A stretch of DNA of 64,000 nt from Sphingobacterium sp. SGG-5 (GCF_011043525.1 NZ_JAAKGO010000008.1:124001-188000), one strand, 5' to 3'. Positions 23,620-34,130 are shown, counted from the stretch's first letter. Notes: a model not told the origin generated them from the letters alone. Program-made: numbers and translations.

Positions 23620-26232
23620 ATGACCAGCAAAGAAATACGTACTGCATTTTTGGATTTTTTTAAAAGCAAATCACATCATATTGTAAACTCCGCTCCTGTT
23701 GTAGTGAAGGATGATCCCACGTTGATGTTCACCAATGCGGGAATGAACCAATTTAAAGATCTTTTTTTAGGCGAAGCGGCTGTGACGTATCCGCGGATTG
23801 CAGATACCCAACGTTGTTTGCGGGTATCGGGGAAACACAATGATCTTGAGGAGGTGGGTATAGATACGTATCACCACACCTTATTTGAGATGTTGGGCAA
23901 CTGGTCGTTTGGTGATTATTTTAAAAAAGAGGCTATTGCCTGGGCGTGGGAATTGCTTACCGACGTGTATCAATTGGATAAGGACCGGCTGTATGTGACG
24001 ATCTTTGAGGGCGATAACAACGAAAACTTGGCACGAGATGAGGAAGCGTATGCGTTTTGGAAAAACCATGTCGCCGAGGATAGCATATTATTGGGCAACA
24101 AAAAGGATAACTTCTGGGAAATGGGGGATACCGGCCCGTGTGGACCTTGTTCTGAAATTCATTACGATATGCGTCCTGATGGGGAACGCCAGTTGGTAAA
24201 AGGACAGGAACTGGTCAATATGGATCATCCACAAGTTATTGAGATATGGAATTTGGTTTTCATGCAGTTCAACAGGTTGAAGTCGGGCGTGTTGGAACCT
24301 TTGCCGGCCAAACATGTGGATACCGGAATGGGGTTCGAACGGCTGGTTCGGGCTATACAGGGGAAGACGTCCAACTATGATACGGATGTGTTTCAGCCGT
24401 TGATTTCTTTTATAGCTGATCGGGCCGGCCTAAAGTACGGGGACAACGAAAAGACAGATATCGCGATGCGGGTGCTGTCGGATCATATCCGGGCAGTGAG
24501 CTTTGCTATAGCAGATGGGCAGCTGCCGTCGAACAATAAGGCGGGGTATGTTATCCGGCGAATTCTACGTCGGGCGGTGCGCTATGCCTACACGTTCCTG
24601 GATTTCAAACAGCCCTTTTTTCATGAACTGGTGCCTTTGCTGGCCAATCAGTTCAAAGGCGTATTTGATGAATTATTTCAGCAACAGGATTTTGTGAAGA
24701 AGGTGATTCTGGAAGAAGAGGTTTCCTTTTTAAGGACATTGACAACGGGTATACAGCGCTTTGAAAACTATGTGCAGCAAAATCAAGTCATTGATGGCGA
24801 ATTTGCGTTTGAGCTTTTTGATACTTACGGCTTCCCGATAGACCTGACGCAGTTGCTTGCTCGGGAAAAAGGGCTGGAGGTGGATATGGATGGGTTCCAG
24901 AAGGCACTCAGCAGACAACGGGAGCGCTCCCGCGCGGCGACGGCTATAGATACCGGCGATTGGGTGGTGCTGAACGACGACGAGGAGGTGGAGTTTGTTG
25001 GCTACGATACATTGACGGCGCAGACGACAATAGTTAAATACCGTAAGATCAGTGCGAAAGGTAAGGATCAACACCAGCTGGTATTAGCAGTGACGCCCTT
25101 CTATGCGGAAGGTGGGGGACAGGTGGGGGACAGTGGTGTGCTGATTTCCGAAACGGGTGAAAAGATTATGGTCACTGATACGAAAAAGGAAAATGGTCTT
25201 ATCGTGCATTTTGTGGATCGTCTTCCCTCGAGCCCGGATGGTGTATTTACAGCACAGGTAGATGTCCGTAAACGTCTGGATACGGAAAGTAACCACTCGG
25301 CCACGCATTTGCTTCATGCAGCTTTGAAGCAGGTGTTGGGCGAGCATGTCAATCAAAAGGGTTCGTTGGTGTCTCCAGATGTGCTGCGTTTTGATATTTC
25401 GCACTTCGCGAAGATGACGTATGACGAAATAAAAGCAGTGGAAGATATCGTCAATGAGAAGATCCGGGCGAATATAGCTTTAAAGGAAGAGCGTAATGTA
25501 CCTTTCCAACAGGCCATCGATTCGGGCGTGACGGCGCTGTTTGGTGAAAAATATGGAGACCATGTACGGGTCATTACGTTTGATGACAGTTTTTCGAAAG
25601 AATTGTGCGGCGGTACGCATGTTGGGGCAACAGGGCAGATCGGCTTTTTCAAGATTGTGGCGGAGTCGGCTGTGGCAGCAGGTGTGCGTCGGATAGAAGC
25701 AATCACCGGGTCGAAAGCAGCGGCGGTTATCCGGGAGCATTTTGAACTCTTCCAAAACGTCAAAGAGCTGTTGAATAGCCCGAAGGACTTTGTTTCTGCG
25801 GTGGGAAAATTAATCGACGAAAACGCTTCGTTAAAGAAGGAGATTGAAAACCATATTAAAGAGAAGTCGTTGGCGTTGAAGAAGGGGCTGGAAGAAAAAT
25901 TTGAAACGATAGACGGGGTTCATTTTCTGGCGACTGTGGTGGATCTGCCGCACCCGGATGCGGTGAAGACGTTGGCTTATGCATTGAAAGGGATGATGGA
26001 TAACCTTTTCTTGGTGTTGGGCGCAAATATCGACGGAAAACCAAGCTTGACCGTTGTGGTTTCCGAAGATTTGGTCAAGAGCAAAGGGCTGAACGCCGGG
26101 ACAATTGTCCGGGATCTGGCTAAAGATATACAAGGTGGTGGGGGTGGACAGCCTTTTTTCGCCACTGCGGGAGGAAAAGATGTGTCGGGCTTAGAAAAGG
26201 CTGTAGGTAGAGCAAGAACATTTATCGAATAA
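23620..26232 (+). CDS. alaS: Alanine-tRNA ligase
   Basis: An 870-residue enzyme that charges tRNA-Ala. The class II catalytic core has TNAGMNQFKDLFLG and RVSGKHNDLEEVG. The editing domain shows the zinc-binding NHSATHLLHAAL and CGGTHVGATGQIG. The C-terminal DHHA1-type oligomerisation domain ends near GGGGGQPFFATAGG. The start at 23620 (MTSKEIRTAFLDFFKSK) is the standard AlaRS N-terminus. The next gene begins 11 nt after its stop and is probably co-transcribed. Confidence 0.97.
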   Translation: MTSKEIRTAFLDFFKSKSHHIVNSAPVVVKDDPTLMFTNAGMNQFKDLFLGEAAVTYPRIADTQRCLRVSGKHNDLEEVGIDTYHHTLFEMLGNWSFGDYFKKEAIAWAWELLTDVYQLDKDRLYVTIFEGDNNENLARDEEAYAFWKNHVAEDSILLGNKKDNFWEMGDTGPCGPCSEIHYDMRPDGERQLVKGQELVNMDHPQVIEIWNLVFMQFNRLKSGVLEPLPAKHVDTGMGFERLVRAIQGKTSNYDTDVFQPLISFIADRAGLKYGDNEKTDIAMRVLSDHIRAVSFAIADGQLPSNNKAGYVIRRILRRAVRYAYTFLDFKQPFFHELVPLLANQFKGVFDELFQQQDFVKKVILEEEVSFLRTLTTGIQRFENYVQQNQVIDGEFAFELFDTYGFPIDLTQLLAREKGLEVDMDGFQKALSRQRERSRAATAIDTGDWVVLNDDEEVEFVGYDTLTAQTTIVKYRKISAKGKDQHQLVLAVTPFYAEGGGQVGDSGVLISETGEKIMVTDTKKENGLIVHFVDRLPSSPDGVFTAQVDVRKRLDTESNHSATHLLHAALKQVLGEHVNQKGSLVSPDVLRFDISHFAKMTYDEIKAVEDIVNEKIRANIALKEERNVPFQQAIDSGVTALFGEKYGDHVRVITFDDSFSKELCGGTHVGATGQIGFFKIVAESAVAAGVRRIEAITGSKAAAVIREHFELFQNVKELLNSPKDFVSAVGKLIDENASLKKEIENHIKEKSLALKKGLEEKFETIDGVHFLATVVDLPHPDAVKTLAYALKGMMDNLFLVLGANIDGKPSLTVVVSEDLVKSKGLNAGTIVRDLAKDIQGGGGGQPFFATAGGKDVSGLEKAVGRARTFIE

Positions 26233-26243
26233 TAGGATTTCTT

Positions 26244-27344
26244 ATGCATATAGTTCAATATATATATTTATTTTTTACGATACTATTGTTATCTGCATGT
26301 GGTGGTTCGGATAAAATTGTCATTGAAGGAGATATTGCTAATCCGGGCAACGTAAAAGTCGTGGCTTTTTATGAGGGTGATCGCAAATTGGATTCGGTGT
26401 ATTTGAGTGATTTGGACAAGTTTAAATTTGAGCGCCCAGCGACGCAACCGCGATTAATCACAATAACCGTCGGAAAAAACAAATATCCGGTAATCGTCTC
26501 GCCGGGCGAAGTACTGCACTTCACGATAGACCTGATGAATCGCCCTGAGGATTATGTGGTCAAAGGCTCGGATTTGTCGGTAGCACTCCAGGGTTTCCAA
26601 CCTATTGAACAAAGAAAGCGTGCTGTCGAGGATTCGTTGCAGCGTGATTTTATTCAACAGACTATAGGTAAGTCGGATGGGGAAGTCGATTTATTGCGGA
26701 CGGCCTATCTGTCGAGATATAAAGTGGTAGCTCGATCGTATACCGATGAAGCTGTCGCATTTGCGAAAGAACATCCGGATCTGGCGGGATTTTATGTCAT
26801 GAGTACATTGGACCCTGAACTCGCTGAACAGGAACTTATCGCCTATGTCGATGCGATCGGCGAACAGTTTGGAGACAACCGGATGGTGACACTCTTTAAG
26901 GAAGAGATTGAAAAGCTTAAAAAACTGGCAGTGGGTCAGCCTGCTCCGGAGATCGTGGGATATACGCCGCATAACGAGACCGTAAAGCTGTCGGATTATA
27001 AAGGTAAGTATACCTTGGTGGACTTTTGGGCGTCCTGGTGTGTGCCCTGTCGTAAAGAGAATCCAAATATTGTACGGTTATATCAGATGTACCATGACCA
27101 GGGATTCGAGGTATTGGGGGTGTCATTGGATGATAACCCCGGGTCCTGGATGCGTGCTGTAGCGGATGATAAGTTGGAATGGACAAATATCTCGGATTTA
27201 AAAGCCTGGAGCTCGGACCTTGTTTTGGATTATCGGATAAAGGCTATTCCGGCGTCGGTACTGGTCGATCCTCAGGGAAATATCTTAGCAAAGAACTTGC
27301 GTGGGGAAGAACTAAGTGCATTTCTCAAGACGCTTTTTGATTGA
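26244..27344 (+). CDS. TlpA-like thioredoxin lipoprotein with DUF4369-type N-terminus
   Basis: A 366-residue lipoprotein (lipobox LLSACGG, Cys19). Residues ~25-120 form a beta-rich DUF4369-like domain, residues ~120-230 are helical, and the C-terminal ~140 residues are a thioredoxin fold with the active site WCVPC (C266, C269) and the cis-Pro segment AIPASVLVDPQG. It should be a periplasmic thiol oxidoreductase, for example in cytochrome maturation or disulfide reduction. It follows alaS after 11 nt; the pairing is likely transcriptional rather than functional. Confidence 0.9.
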   Translation: MHIVQYIYLFFTILLLSACGGSDKIVIEGDIANPGNVKVVAFYEGDRKLDSVYLSDLDKFKFERPATQPRLITITVGKNKYPVIVSPGEVLHFTIDLMNRPEDYVVKGSDLSVALQGFQPIEQRKRAVEDSLQRDFIQQTIGKSDGEVDLLRTAYLSRYKVVARSYTDEAVAFAKEHPDLAGFYVMSTLDPELAEQELIAYVDAIGEQFGDNRMVTLFKEEIEKLKKLAVGQPAPEIVGYTPHNETVKLSDYKGKYTLVDFWASWCVPCRKENPNIVRLYQMYHDQGFEVLGVSLDDNPGSWMRAVADDKLEWTNISDLKAWSSDLVLDYRIKAIPASVLVDPQGNILAKNLRGEELSAFLKTLFD

Positions 27345-27405
27345 CAGGCTGTTTAAAAAGTGTTAAGTTATGTTTATGTGTTAACAATTTAATAACATTG
27401 GGTTA

Positions 27406-27425
27406 ACTTTATAGTACCATAAAGT
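27406..27425. promoter_or_regulatory. Dyad upstream of response regulator gene
   Basis: ACTTTAT, a 6-nt spacer, then ATAAAGT: perfect 7-bp arms 25 nt before the ATG at 27451. It may be an autoregulatory site or core-promoter symmetry. Confidence 0.4.
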
Positions 27426-27450
27426 ACATAATTTAGCAAAAAAATCAACG

Positions 27451-28140
27451 ATGAGTGTCAATCAAAAAATACTGGTGGTGGATGATGAACAGGATATACG
27501 CGAACTGATTTCGTATAACCTGACGAAAGAAGGCTACCAGGTATTCACTGCGGCGAATGGTAAGCAGGCTATCCAAAAAGCAAAGGAGGTGAATCCCGAT
27601 CTGATCATCTTGGATGTGATGATGCCGGTCATGGACGGAATAGAGGCCTGCCGTATCATGCGGGCTATGCCGGAGTTCAAACAGACTTTCGTGGTGTTTC
27701 TTACTGCCCGTAGTGAAGAGTACTCGGAAATCGCTGGCTTTCATGTCGGCGCTGATGATTATATCGCAAAGCCAATCAAGCCACGGGCATTGATGTCAAG
27801 AATCAACGCCATCCTACGGCGAAATGCGGCGGAGCCTGTGGAGGAGGTGGCGGACAAGTTAGAAATTGCCGATTTAATCGTGGATAGGGACTCGTTTATG
27901 GTCTATCGGGGTACAGAAAAAATTGTATTGGCAAAGAAGGAATTTGAATTACTCTACCTATTGGCATCCAGACCGAATAAAGTCTTTACGAGAGATCAGA
28001 TATTAAAGGCCATCTGGGAAGACTCCGTTGTCGTAACCAATAGGACGATTGATGTACATATCCGCAAATTGCGGGAGAAGATCGGAGACCATTATGTGTC
28101 TACTGTCAAGGGAGTTGGATATAAATTTGACCTGAATTAG
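27451..28140 (+). CDS. OmpR/PhoB family response regulator
   Basis: A 229-residue two-domain regulator. The receiver domain has DDE (11-13), the phosphoacceptor D55 in LIILDVMMPVMDG, and the conserved K in YIAKPIKP. The C-terminal winged helix reads FELLYLLASRPNKVFTRDQILKAIWED ... RTIDVHIRKLREKIG. It resembles the PhoP/PhoB branch. No histidine kinase gene adjoins it in this window; instead a convergent gene for a lone Hpt protein overlaps its end by 4 nt. The signal is unknown. Confidence 0.95.
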   Translation: MSVNQKILVVDDEQDIRELISYNLTKEGYQVFTAANGKQAIQKAKEVNPDLIILDVMMPVMDGIEACRIMRAMPEFKQTFVVFLTARSEEYSEIAGFHVGADDYIAKPIKPRALMSRINAILRRNAAEPVEEVADKLEIADLIVDRDSFMVYRGTEKIVLAKKEFELLYLLASRPNKVFTRDQILKAIWEDSVVVTNRTIDVHIRKLREKIGDHYVSTVKGVGYKFDLN

Positions 28141-28487
28141 CGGATACTGGCCCTATAATGGGATAGTTCGCGCATAAAATCACGAAATTTTGCGTGTAGG
28201 ATATTGAATTTTTCCACAATATCTGCACGGTCGGCCGTTGTCGCTACACATTCCAATTCCTGAAAATCCAGCCGTAATGCTGTCGCACCTACATATTCCA
28301 TGGTAGGCTTCATGTGATGTGCCATGTCTGCAATGCCTTGACGATCATTCTGTTGAATGCTTTTGGATAACTTGTCGAAATCAACGGGACATTGTGCAGT
28401 GTACATGTCAACAAATTGTTGTATTAAATCTTTGTCGTTCATCATCGACTTGACGATCACGTTGGGCTGAATGTATATATAGGTCAT
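28137..28487 (-). CDS. Stand-alone Hpt (histidine phosphotransfer) domain protein
   Basis: A 116-residue helical protein with the Hpt motif AHHMKPTMEYVG, where H57 fits the phosphorylated histidine (HxxK). It is too small to be a kinase and would relay phosphate between receiver domains in a multistep phosphorelay. Its start overlaps the folK stop by 4 nt (ATGA), so it is translated with folK. It converges on, and overlaps, the response regulator gene by 4 nt. Whether the two interact is an open inference. Confidence 0.82.
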   Translation of the reverse strand: MTYIYIQPNVIVKSMMNDKDLIQQFVDMYTAQCPVDFDKLSKSIQQNDRQGIADMAHHMKPTMEYVGATALRLDFQELECVATTADRADIVEKFNILHAKFRDFMRELSHYRASIR

Positions 28488-28978
28488 TGCGGCATAAACT
28501 TTTTTACAGATAACGGATCTTCTGTAGAAGCCGCTACAAGCAGCTCTTTATTGGATAGGTGTAATAATGGATGTATATAGTCCTCCGCGATTTCACAAAG
28601 TGGAATAAGTGTAAACTTGCGGAGATGAATGTAGGGGTGAGGGATGACCATATGGGGTGTCTCTATCCGCTCATCGTTAAAATAGAGTATATCAATGTCG
28701 ATGAGACGTGCTCCCCATTTTTCTTGACGCACACGGCCTAACTTGCTTTCGATCTTTTGGCAGCACGCCAGTACAGCAGAGGCGTCTAAAAGTGTCTCGA
28801 CGAATATCACCTGATTGAGGAAAACAGGTTGGTCTTCGATACCCCAGGCCTCAGTTTCATAAATGGATGATTGGACGATGATTCTTCCAATATCGTGGTC
28901 AATATGTGCTCGCGCATCCTGAAGTTGCTTCATGGGGTTTCCAAGATTGGCGCCCAGGAGAATGTAAACCTTGTTCAT
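28484..28978 (-). CDS. folK: 2-amino-4-hydroxy-6-hydroxymethyldihydropteridine pyrophosphokinase
   Basis: A 164-residue folate-pathway enzyme that transfers pyrophosphate from ATP to hydroxymethyl-dihydropterin. Signatures are YILLGANLGNPMKQL at the start, SSIYETEAWG and QPVFLNQVIFVET in the middle, and the diagnostic EKWGARLIDIDILYFND followed by IPHPYIHLRKFTLIPL. I use the ATG at 28978 (MNKVYILLGANLG). It is coupled to the Hpt gene by a 4-nt overlap. Confidence 0.94.
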   Translation of the reverse strand: MNKVYILLGANLGNPMKQLQDARAHIDHDIGRIIVQSSIYETEAWGIEDQPVFLNQVIFVETLLDASAVLACCQKIESKLGRVRQEKWGARLIDIDILYFNDERIETPHMVIPHPYIHLRKFTLIPLCEIAEDYIHPLLHLSNKELLVAASTEDPLSVKKFMPQ

Positions 28979-29053
28979 CCATGCAATTATGAATAAAATA
29001 TAGTACAAAATCAAATAATTCCCTTAATTTAGGCCTATCAATCGACGTGTATT

Positions 29054-30820
29054 ATGGGATTTTTAAAACAAGTTTTAGCAACTTTTATTGGTGTCTGTAT
29101 AGCAGCAGTAGTATTGTTTGTGATCATGCTGATTTTTATCGGCGTACTCATTCAACAAACTACTTCACCTCAAAAGGCAGCTGCTGTTCCAGCAAATTCG
29201 GTATTATATATTAGTCTGAATCACGCCATCGTAGAAAAAACAGAAAATAATCCGTTTGAAGAATTAAATATTCCGATATACGGTGGAGAACGCTCGATTG
29301 GACTAAATGATATTTTAAGACGTATCCAGTCGGCGAAAACAGATGATAATATTAAGGGAATCTACCTGAATCCCACCACCGTGGGTGTTGGTTTTGCGAC
29401 TTTGAAAGCTATCCGGGACGCATTGGCAGATTTTAAAGAATCAAAGAAGTTTATTGTGGCTTATAGTGATGCTTATTCCCAAAAAGCGTATTACCTCGCT
29501 TCCGTAGCAGATAGTGTATACTTAAACCCGCAAGGTTCTTTGGATTTCAGGGGACTTAGTTCTTCGGTCGTGTTTTTGAAAGATGCGTTGGATAAGCTTG
29601 GGGTGGATATGCAGGTCATTAAGGTAGGGACGTATAAGTCGGCCGTAGAACCTTTTTTACGCAACGATATGAGTCCTGAAAACAGGGAGCAGGTAACTTC
29701 TTATCTTCAGAGCATTTACGAGAACTTTTTGCTGGGTATAGCGGACGGGCGTAAGTTGGAAAAAGATAGCCTGCGTACCCTAGCTGATGCGTATTTGATC
29801 CGGAATGCGGAGGATGCGTTGAAGTATCGGTTTATTGACAAAGCATTATATAAAGACCAGCTCCTGTCGGAGTTGAAGCGCCGTTTAGCTGTGGATGAAG
29901 ATAAAGACATTTCTGCCGTCTCTTTACTCTCGTATACCGGGGGGCTGGAGACAAGTTCTGCAAAAGATAGAATTGCTGTGCTCTATGCGTATGGTGAAAT
30001 AGTAGACGGAGAGGGCAATTTTTCCAACATCGGGGGCGACAGGATATCCAGAGAATTGCGTAAATTGCGCAGGGATAAAGATGTGAAAGCCGTCGTTTTT
30101 CGGATCAACTCGCCGGGGGGATCTGCATTAGCATCGGATATCATATGGCGGGAGGTCGAGCTGACCAGACGGGAAAAACCCGTTATCGTCTCTATGGGAG
30201 ATTATGCGGCGTCAGGAGGATATTATATCGCCGCCGCCGCCGATTCGATATTTGCAGAGCCAACAACCTTAACAGGGTCTATCGGCGTGTTCGGGATCGT
30301 ACCTAATTTCAAAGGCCTGCTCAATAATAAACTGGGGATACATGTGGACGAGGTAAGTACGGGTAAATTCTCGTCTTTAATGACCGACCCGGACCGACCG
30401 CTTACGGCAGAGGAGCGGGCTTTGATCCAAACGGAAGTCGATCGGGTATATGCTACATTTGTGGCTCGGGTAGCGGACGGGCGCCAGCTTAGTACTGCGG
30501 GAGTGGATAGCATCGGTCAAGGACGAGTCTGGTCCGGAGCGCAGGCGGTGAGCATTGGGTTGGTGGACCGTCTGGGCAACCTGCAGGAAGCCATTCTGGC
30601 AGCGGCGACAAAAGCGGATATCACAAATTACAAGGTAGTGGAGCTTCCCGAAAAGGAAGATCCTTTTGCGCAGTTGTTTTCGACATCGAAAGATAAGATC
30701 AAAAGTTGGATATTAAAAGATAAAATAGGCGAGTATGAAAAATACTTGATAGATGTCAAACAACTCTTGACAAACACGGGTATACAAGCGAGGATACCTT
30801 ATACCGTAGAAATATATTAA
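29054..30820 (+). CDS. sppA: Signal peptide peptidase SppA (67K type)
   Basis: A 588-residue membrane serine protease that degrades leftover signal peptides. One transmembrane helix lies at ~10-33. Two tandem Clp-like domains follow: the N-terminal half supplies the general-base Lys (K195 in VGTYKSAVEP) and the C-terminal half the nucleophile Ser (S387 in YAASGGYYIAAAADSI). This Lys/Ser split across the repeats is the known arrangement of long SppA. It precedes pgk by 19 nt. Confidence 0.95.
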   Translation: MGFLKQVLATFIGVCIAAVVLFVIMLIFIGVLIQQTTSPQKAAAVPANSVLYISLNHAIVEKTENNPFEELNIPIYGGERSIGLNDILRRIQSAKTDDNIKGIYLNPTTVGVGFATLKAIRDALADFKESKKFIVAYSDAYSQKAYYLASVADSVYLNPQGSLDFRGLSSSVVFLKDALDKLGVDMQVIKVGTYKSAVEPFLRNDMSPENREQVTSYLQSIYENFLLGIADGRKLEKDSLRTLADAYLIRNAEDALKYRFIDKALYKDQLLSELKRRLAVDEDKDISAVSLLSYTGGLETSSAKDRIAVLYAYGEIVDGEGNFSNIGGDRISRELRKLRRDKDVKAVVFRINSPGGSALASDIIWREVELTRREKPVIVSMGDYAASGGYYIAAAADSIFAEPTTLTGSIGVFGIVPNFKGLLNNKLGIHVDEVSTGKFSSLMTDPDRPLTAEERALIQTEVDRVYATFVARVADGRQLSTAGVDSIGQGRVWSGAQAVSIGLVDRLGNLQEAILAAATKADITNYKVVELPEKEDPFAQLFSTSKDKIKSWILKDKIGEYEKYLIDVKQLLTNTGIQARIPYTVEIY

Positions 30821-30839
30821 TATTATTTAGATAGAACAG

Positions 30840-32030
30840 ATGAGAACAATAGACAATTTGAACTTTAAAGACAAAAAAGCATTAATACGTGTGGATTTTA
30901 ATGTGCCATTGGATGCTGAATTTAATATTACCGACGATAACCGGATTCAGGGTGCTTTACCCACTTTGAAGAAAGTGTTGGGTGATGGCGGAGCTGTAAT
31001 CTTGATGTCGCATCTTGGTCGGCCGAAAGAAGGGCCAACCGAAAAATATTCTTTAAAGCATATTGTACCTTATCTGTCCCAGGTATTAGGTGTGGATGTG
31101 CAGTTTGCCGACGACTGTATCGGAGTAGAAGCGGTCCAGAAGGCAAAGGATTTAAAAGCTGGAGAGGTTCTGCTGTTGGAAAACCTGCGCTTCTACAAAG
31201 AGGAGGAAAAAGGAGATAAGGACTTTGCCGAAAAGTTAGCTCAACTCGGCAATGTATATGTAAATGATGCTTTTGGTACGGCGCATCGGGCGCATGCCTC
31301 TACGGCTGTCATTGCACAGTTCTTTCCACAGGCCAAGTACTTTGGATATCTGATGGCGGCAGAAATTAACAACGCAGAGAAGGTGTTAAATCATCCGCAA
31401 CGGCCTTTCACAGCTATTATGGGGGGTGCCAAGGTTTCTGATAAAATTGAGCTTATCGAAGCTTTATTGGATAAAGTGGACAATCTTATTATTGGTGGGG
31501 GAATGGCCTACACTTTTGTGAAGGCGCAAGGTGGTGAAATCGGAAAATCGTTAGTCGAACTGGATAAATTGGATTTGGCGAATGAGCTGGTGAAAAAGGC
31601 GGAGGAAAAAGACGTTAACTTAATTTTACCTACTGACGCACAGATTGCCGACCAGTTTTCGAATGATGCAAATGTATATGATGGTCCGAACGATCAGATT
31701 CCGGCCGACAAGGAAGGGCTGGATATCGGGCCGGATTCTGCTGAGCATTTTGCCGAAGTGATAAAAGCTTCCCAAACTTTATTATGGAATGGCCCAATGG
31801 GCGTTTTTGAGTTCGATACTTTTGCCAAAGGTACCAAAGTTGTAGCTGACGCTGTAGTGGCAGCAACGGAAAAAGGTGCCTTCTCCCTTATTGGAGGTGG
31901 GGATTCTGCCGCAGCTGTGGCCAAATTCGGTATGACCGAGCACGTAAGCTATGTGAGCACCGGTGGTGGCGCCTTATTGGAATATATGGAAGGTAAAGTC
32001 CTACCTGGCGTACAAGCTATTGAGGAATAA
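30840..32030 (+). CDS. pgk: Phosphoglycerate kinase
   Basis: A 396-residue glycolytic enzyme that makes ATP from 1,3-bisphosphoglycerate. It has RVDFNVPLD near the start, [51 protein letters not shown], and the C-terminal nucleotide loop [17 protein letters not shown]. Length is as expected for bacterial Pgk. Its stop is one base from the convergent kup stop. Confidence 0.97.
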   Translation: MRTIDNLNFKDKKALIRVDFNVPLDAEFNITDDNRIQGALPTLKKVLGDGGAVILMSHLGRPKEGPTEKYSLKHIVPYLSQVLGVDVQFADDCIGVEAVQKAKDLKAGEVLLLENLRFYKEEEKGDKDFAEKLAQLGNVYVNDAFGTAHRAHASTAVIAQFFPQAKYFGYLMAAEINNAEKVLNHPQRPFTAIMGGAKVSDKIELIEALLDKVDNLIIGGGMAYTFVKAQGGEIGKSLVELDKLDLANELVKKAEEKDVNLILPTDAQIADQFSNDANVYDGPNDQIPADKEGLDIGPDSAEHFAEVIKASQTLLWNGPMGVFEFDTFAKGTKVVADAVVAATEKGAFSLIGGGDSAAAVAKFGMTEHVSYVSTGGGALLEYMEGKVLPGVQAIEE

Positions 32031-32031
32031 G

Positions 32032-33972
32032 TTAGACGCGGTGCAATTCTATATTTTGGGTATTCGGAATATTCAGCGGAACACGTTCCAATGTGACGAA
32101 GCTGCTGTCTAATCCGAAACCCTTTTCTTCGCTCAAACTGAAGTGCTTGAGTACTTTGTAATATTCCATAATAATCCTTTTATACCAGCTTAGATCGGAG
32201 GTCTTGGTGAATACTTTCTCCAACACGACAAAGTTGAAGTCACCGGGGATCCGATGCTTCTTTAGGGTGTCGTATTGACTGGTAATGTCTATTTCACCAT
32301 TCTTGACCATATCTTCCACCACCTTTCGGAATAATAAGCTGATTTTCTGCTCTTCCCGAAAACCTAATTTAAAATCGATACGAATGAGCTTGCCCGGAAT
32401 AAGCGGTGTGACGTGATATTCTTTAGCATGGGGTACATCCATAACGTCGACATGGACCAGCCAGTAGACATCTGCCCGTTTAGGTTTTTTATTCAATATG
32501 GAATAGATGATCTTCGTTTCTATTTCCTCTCTATTGTTAGCACTTGTCAAATATACCAATTGCGAAGCGAAGGTCGGCACAGAAGTGTCGTTACTTAATT
32601 CCGATATAATCGGATAATATTTCCGAATATCGACGAAACGCATATATGTATTTTTAATTTTCCGGGCAGCATACCAACTGTACATCGTTCCGAAGAGAGA
32701 TGCAGCCAGTATTAATGTTAACCATCCGCCATGACTTATCTTTACACTATTTCCTGCCAGAAAGATAAATTCTAAACTGAAATATATTATTCCGAATAAT
32801 GTGATCCAAAGTATATGGACATGCTTCCGAAGCAAGAAGAAACACATCAGTATCGTTGTGGCTATAAAAGTTAAATTAATAGCAAGGCCATAGGCTGCTT
32901 CCATATTACTTGACTCCTGGAATATTCCGATGATGAGCATACAGCCTATATACAAGATCAAATTGATGGAAGGTACATACAGCTGTCCTTTTTGGTCGCT
33001 GGGGTAACGAATAGAAACTTTGGGCCATATGTTGAGACGGACGGCTTCGGATATGAGTGTAAACGAACCCGATATCATGGCTTGGCTGGCAATAACAGCC
33101 GCTACTGTGGCTATCAGTACCCCATAAAGGACAAACCAATCGGGCATGATCGCATAGAATGGATTTTTCGCACCGATAAATTCTCCCTCATGTAAAATCA
33201 GCCAGGCACCCTGTCCAAAATAGTTGAGAATTAATGTCAGCTTGACAAAGATCCAGCTGATGCGAATATTCATTTTTCCACAATGGCCCATATCTGAATA
33301 TAGCGCTTCCGCTCCTGTTGTACACAGAAAAATAGCACCGATGATGAATAGCGCATTGGGATAATGGATCAGGGTCTGGACTGCATAATAAGGGTTCAAC
33401 GCCTTAAAGACTTCCGGTGCCTGGTCTATATAGAAAAAGCCGACTAATCCGATTGTACTGAACCAGATGAACATCAAAGGTCCGAAAACGCGTCCTACAA
33501 TAGATGTGCCGAAGCGTTGGATAAGAAATAAAAGAGTAACAATCGTGATGACAAGTGGGATAACGGGGAAGCCCGGATTACGGATCGCCAGCCCCTCTAC
33601 GGCGGACGATATAGTTATGGCGGGGGTAATCATGCCGTCGGCTAAGAGGGTAGCGGCACCTATGATAGCCGGGATAATGAGCCATCCCGCTTTTCGTTTC
33701 ACCAAAGAATAGAGAGACAAGATCCCACCCTCTCCTTTATTATCCGCATTTAGGGTAATCAAGACATATTTTACGGTAGTTTGCAGCGTGAGCGTCCAGA
33801 AAACGCAGGAGATGCTTCCGATGACCAGATCTTTGTCTACGACACCTCTGCTAAAAATAGCTTTAAAAACATATAATGGAGAGGTCCCGATGTCACCAAA
33901 AATTATTCCGAGAGAAATTAGTAATCCGCTGAGACTAAGTTTATGGAGTGCTGATTTTTGATCAGATTTCAT
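32032..33972 (-). CDS. kup: KUP family potassium transporter
   Basis: A 646-residue K+ uptake protein with about 12 transmembrane helices. The family start is LISLGIIFGDIGTSPLYVFKAIF, followed by ALNADNKGEGGILSLYSL, then a soluble C-terminal domain of ~200 residues (TSAEERE-type segments such as LVYLTSANNREEIETKI). It imports K+ by proton symport. A -7-like element lies upstream at 34010-34017. The protein is somewhat longer in its soluble tail than E. coli Kup. Confidence 0.95.
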   Translation of the reverse strand: MKSDQKSALHKLSLSGLLISLGIIFGDIGTSPLYVFKAIFSRGVVDKDLVIGSISCVFWTLTLQTTVKYVLITLNADNKGEGGILSLYSLVKRKAGWLIIPAIIGAATLLADGMITPAITISSAVEGLAIRNPGFPVIPLVITIVTLLFLIQRFGTSIVGRVFGPLMFIWFSTIGLVGFFYIDQAPEVFKALNPYYAVQTLIHYPNALFIIGAIFLCTTGAEALYSDMGHCGKMNIRISWIFVKLTLILNYFGQGAWLILHEGEFIGAKNPFYAIMPDWFVLYGVLIATVAAVIASQAMISGSFTLISEAVRLNIWPKVSIRYPSDQKGQLYVPSINLILYIGCMLIIGIFQESSNMEAAYGLAINLTFIATTILMCFFLLRKHVHILWITLFGIIYFSLEFIFLAGNSVKISHGGWLTLILAASLFGTMYSWYAARKIKNTYMRFVDIRKYYPIISELSNDTSVPTFASQLVYLTSANNREEIETKIIYSILNKKPKRADVYWLVHVDVMDVPHAKEYHVTPLIPGKLIRIDFKLGFREEQKISLLFRKVVEDMVKNGEIDITSQYDTLKKHRIPGDFNFVVLEKVFTKTSDLSWYKRIIMEYYKVLKHFSLSEEKGFGLDSSFVTLERVPLNIPNTQNIELHRV

Positions 33973-34009
33973 GATTTTCTTTGCTTTTTTTTGTTTTTTT
34001 AAGCCGTGT

Positions 34010-34017
34010 CAAACTTA
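34010..34017 (-). promoter_or_regulatory. -7 element for kup (TAAGTTTG on minus strand)
   Basis: The plus strand reads CAAACTTA, that is TAAGTTTG on the minus strand, 37 nt before the kup ATG. The nearest CAAA on the plus strand is 26 nt away, longer than the usual spacing. Confidence 0.45.
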
Positions 34018-34130
34018 GGTAAAATCTTGGTATTCACGAACGCCAAAGGAAAAAAACAGGTGATAAATATTTTATGCCGAAATGCCAAAACACAGGGTTA
34101 ACGAAGATTCCAGTTAAAAATTGTTAAAAG

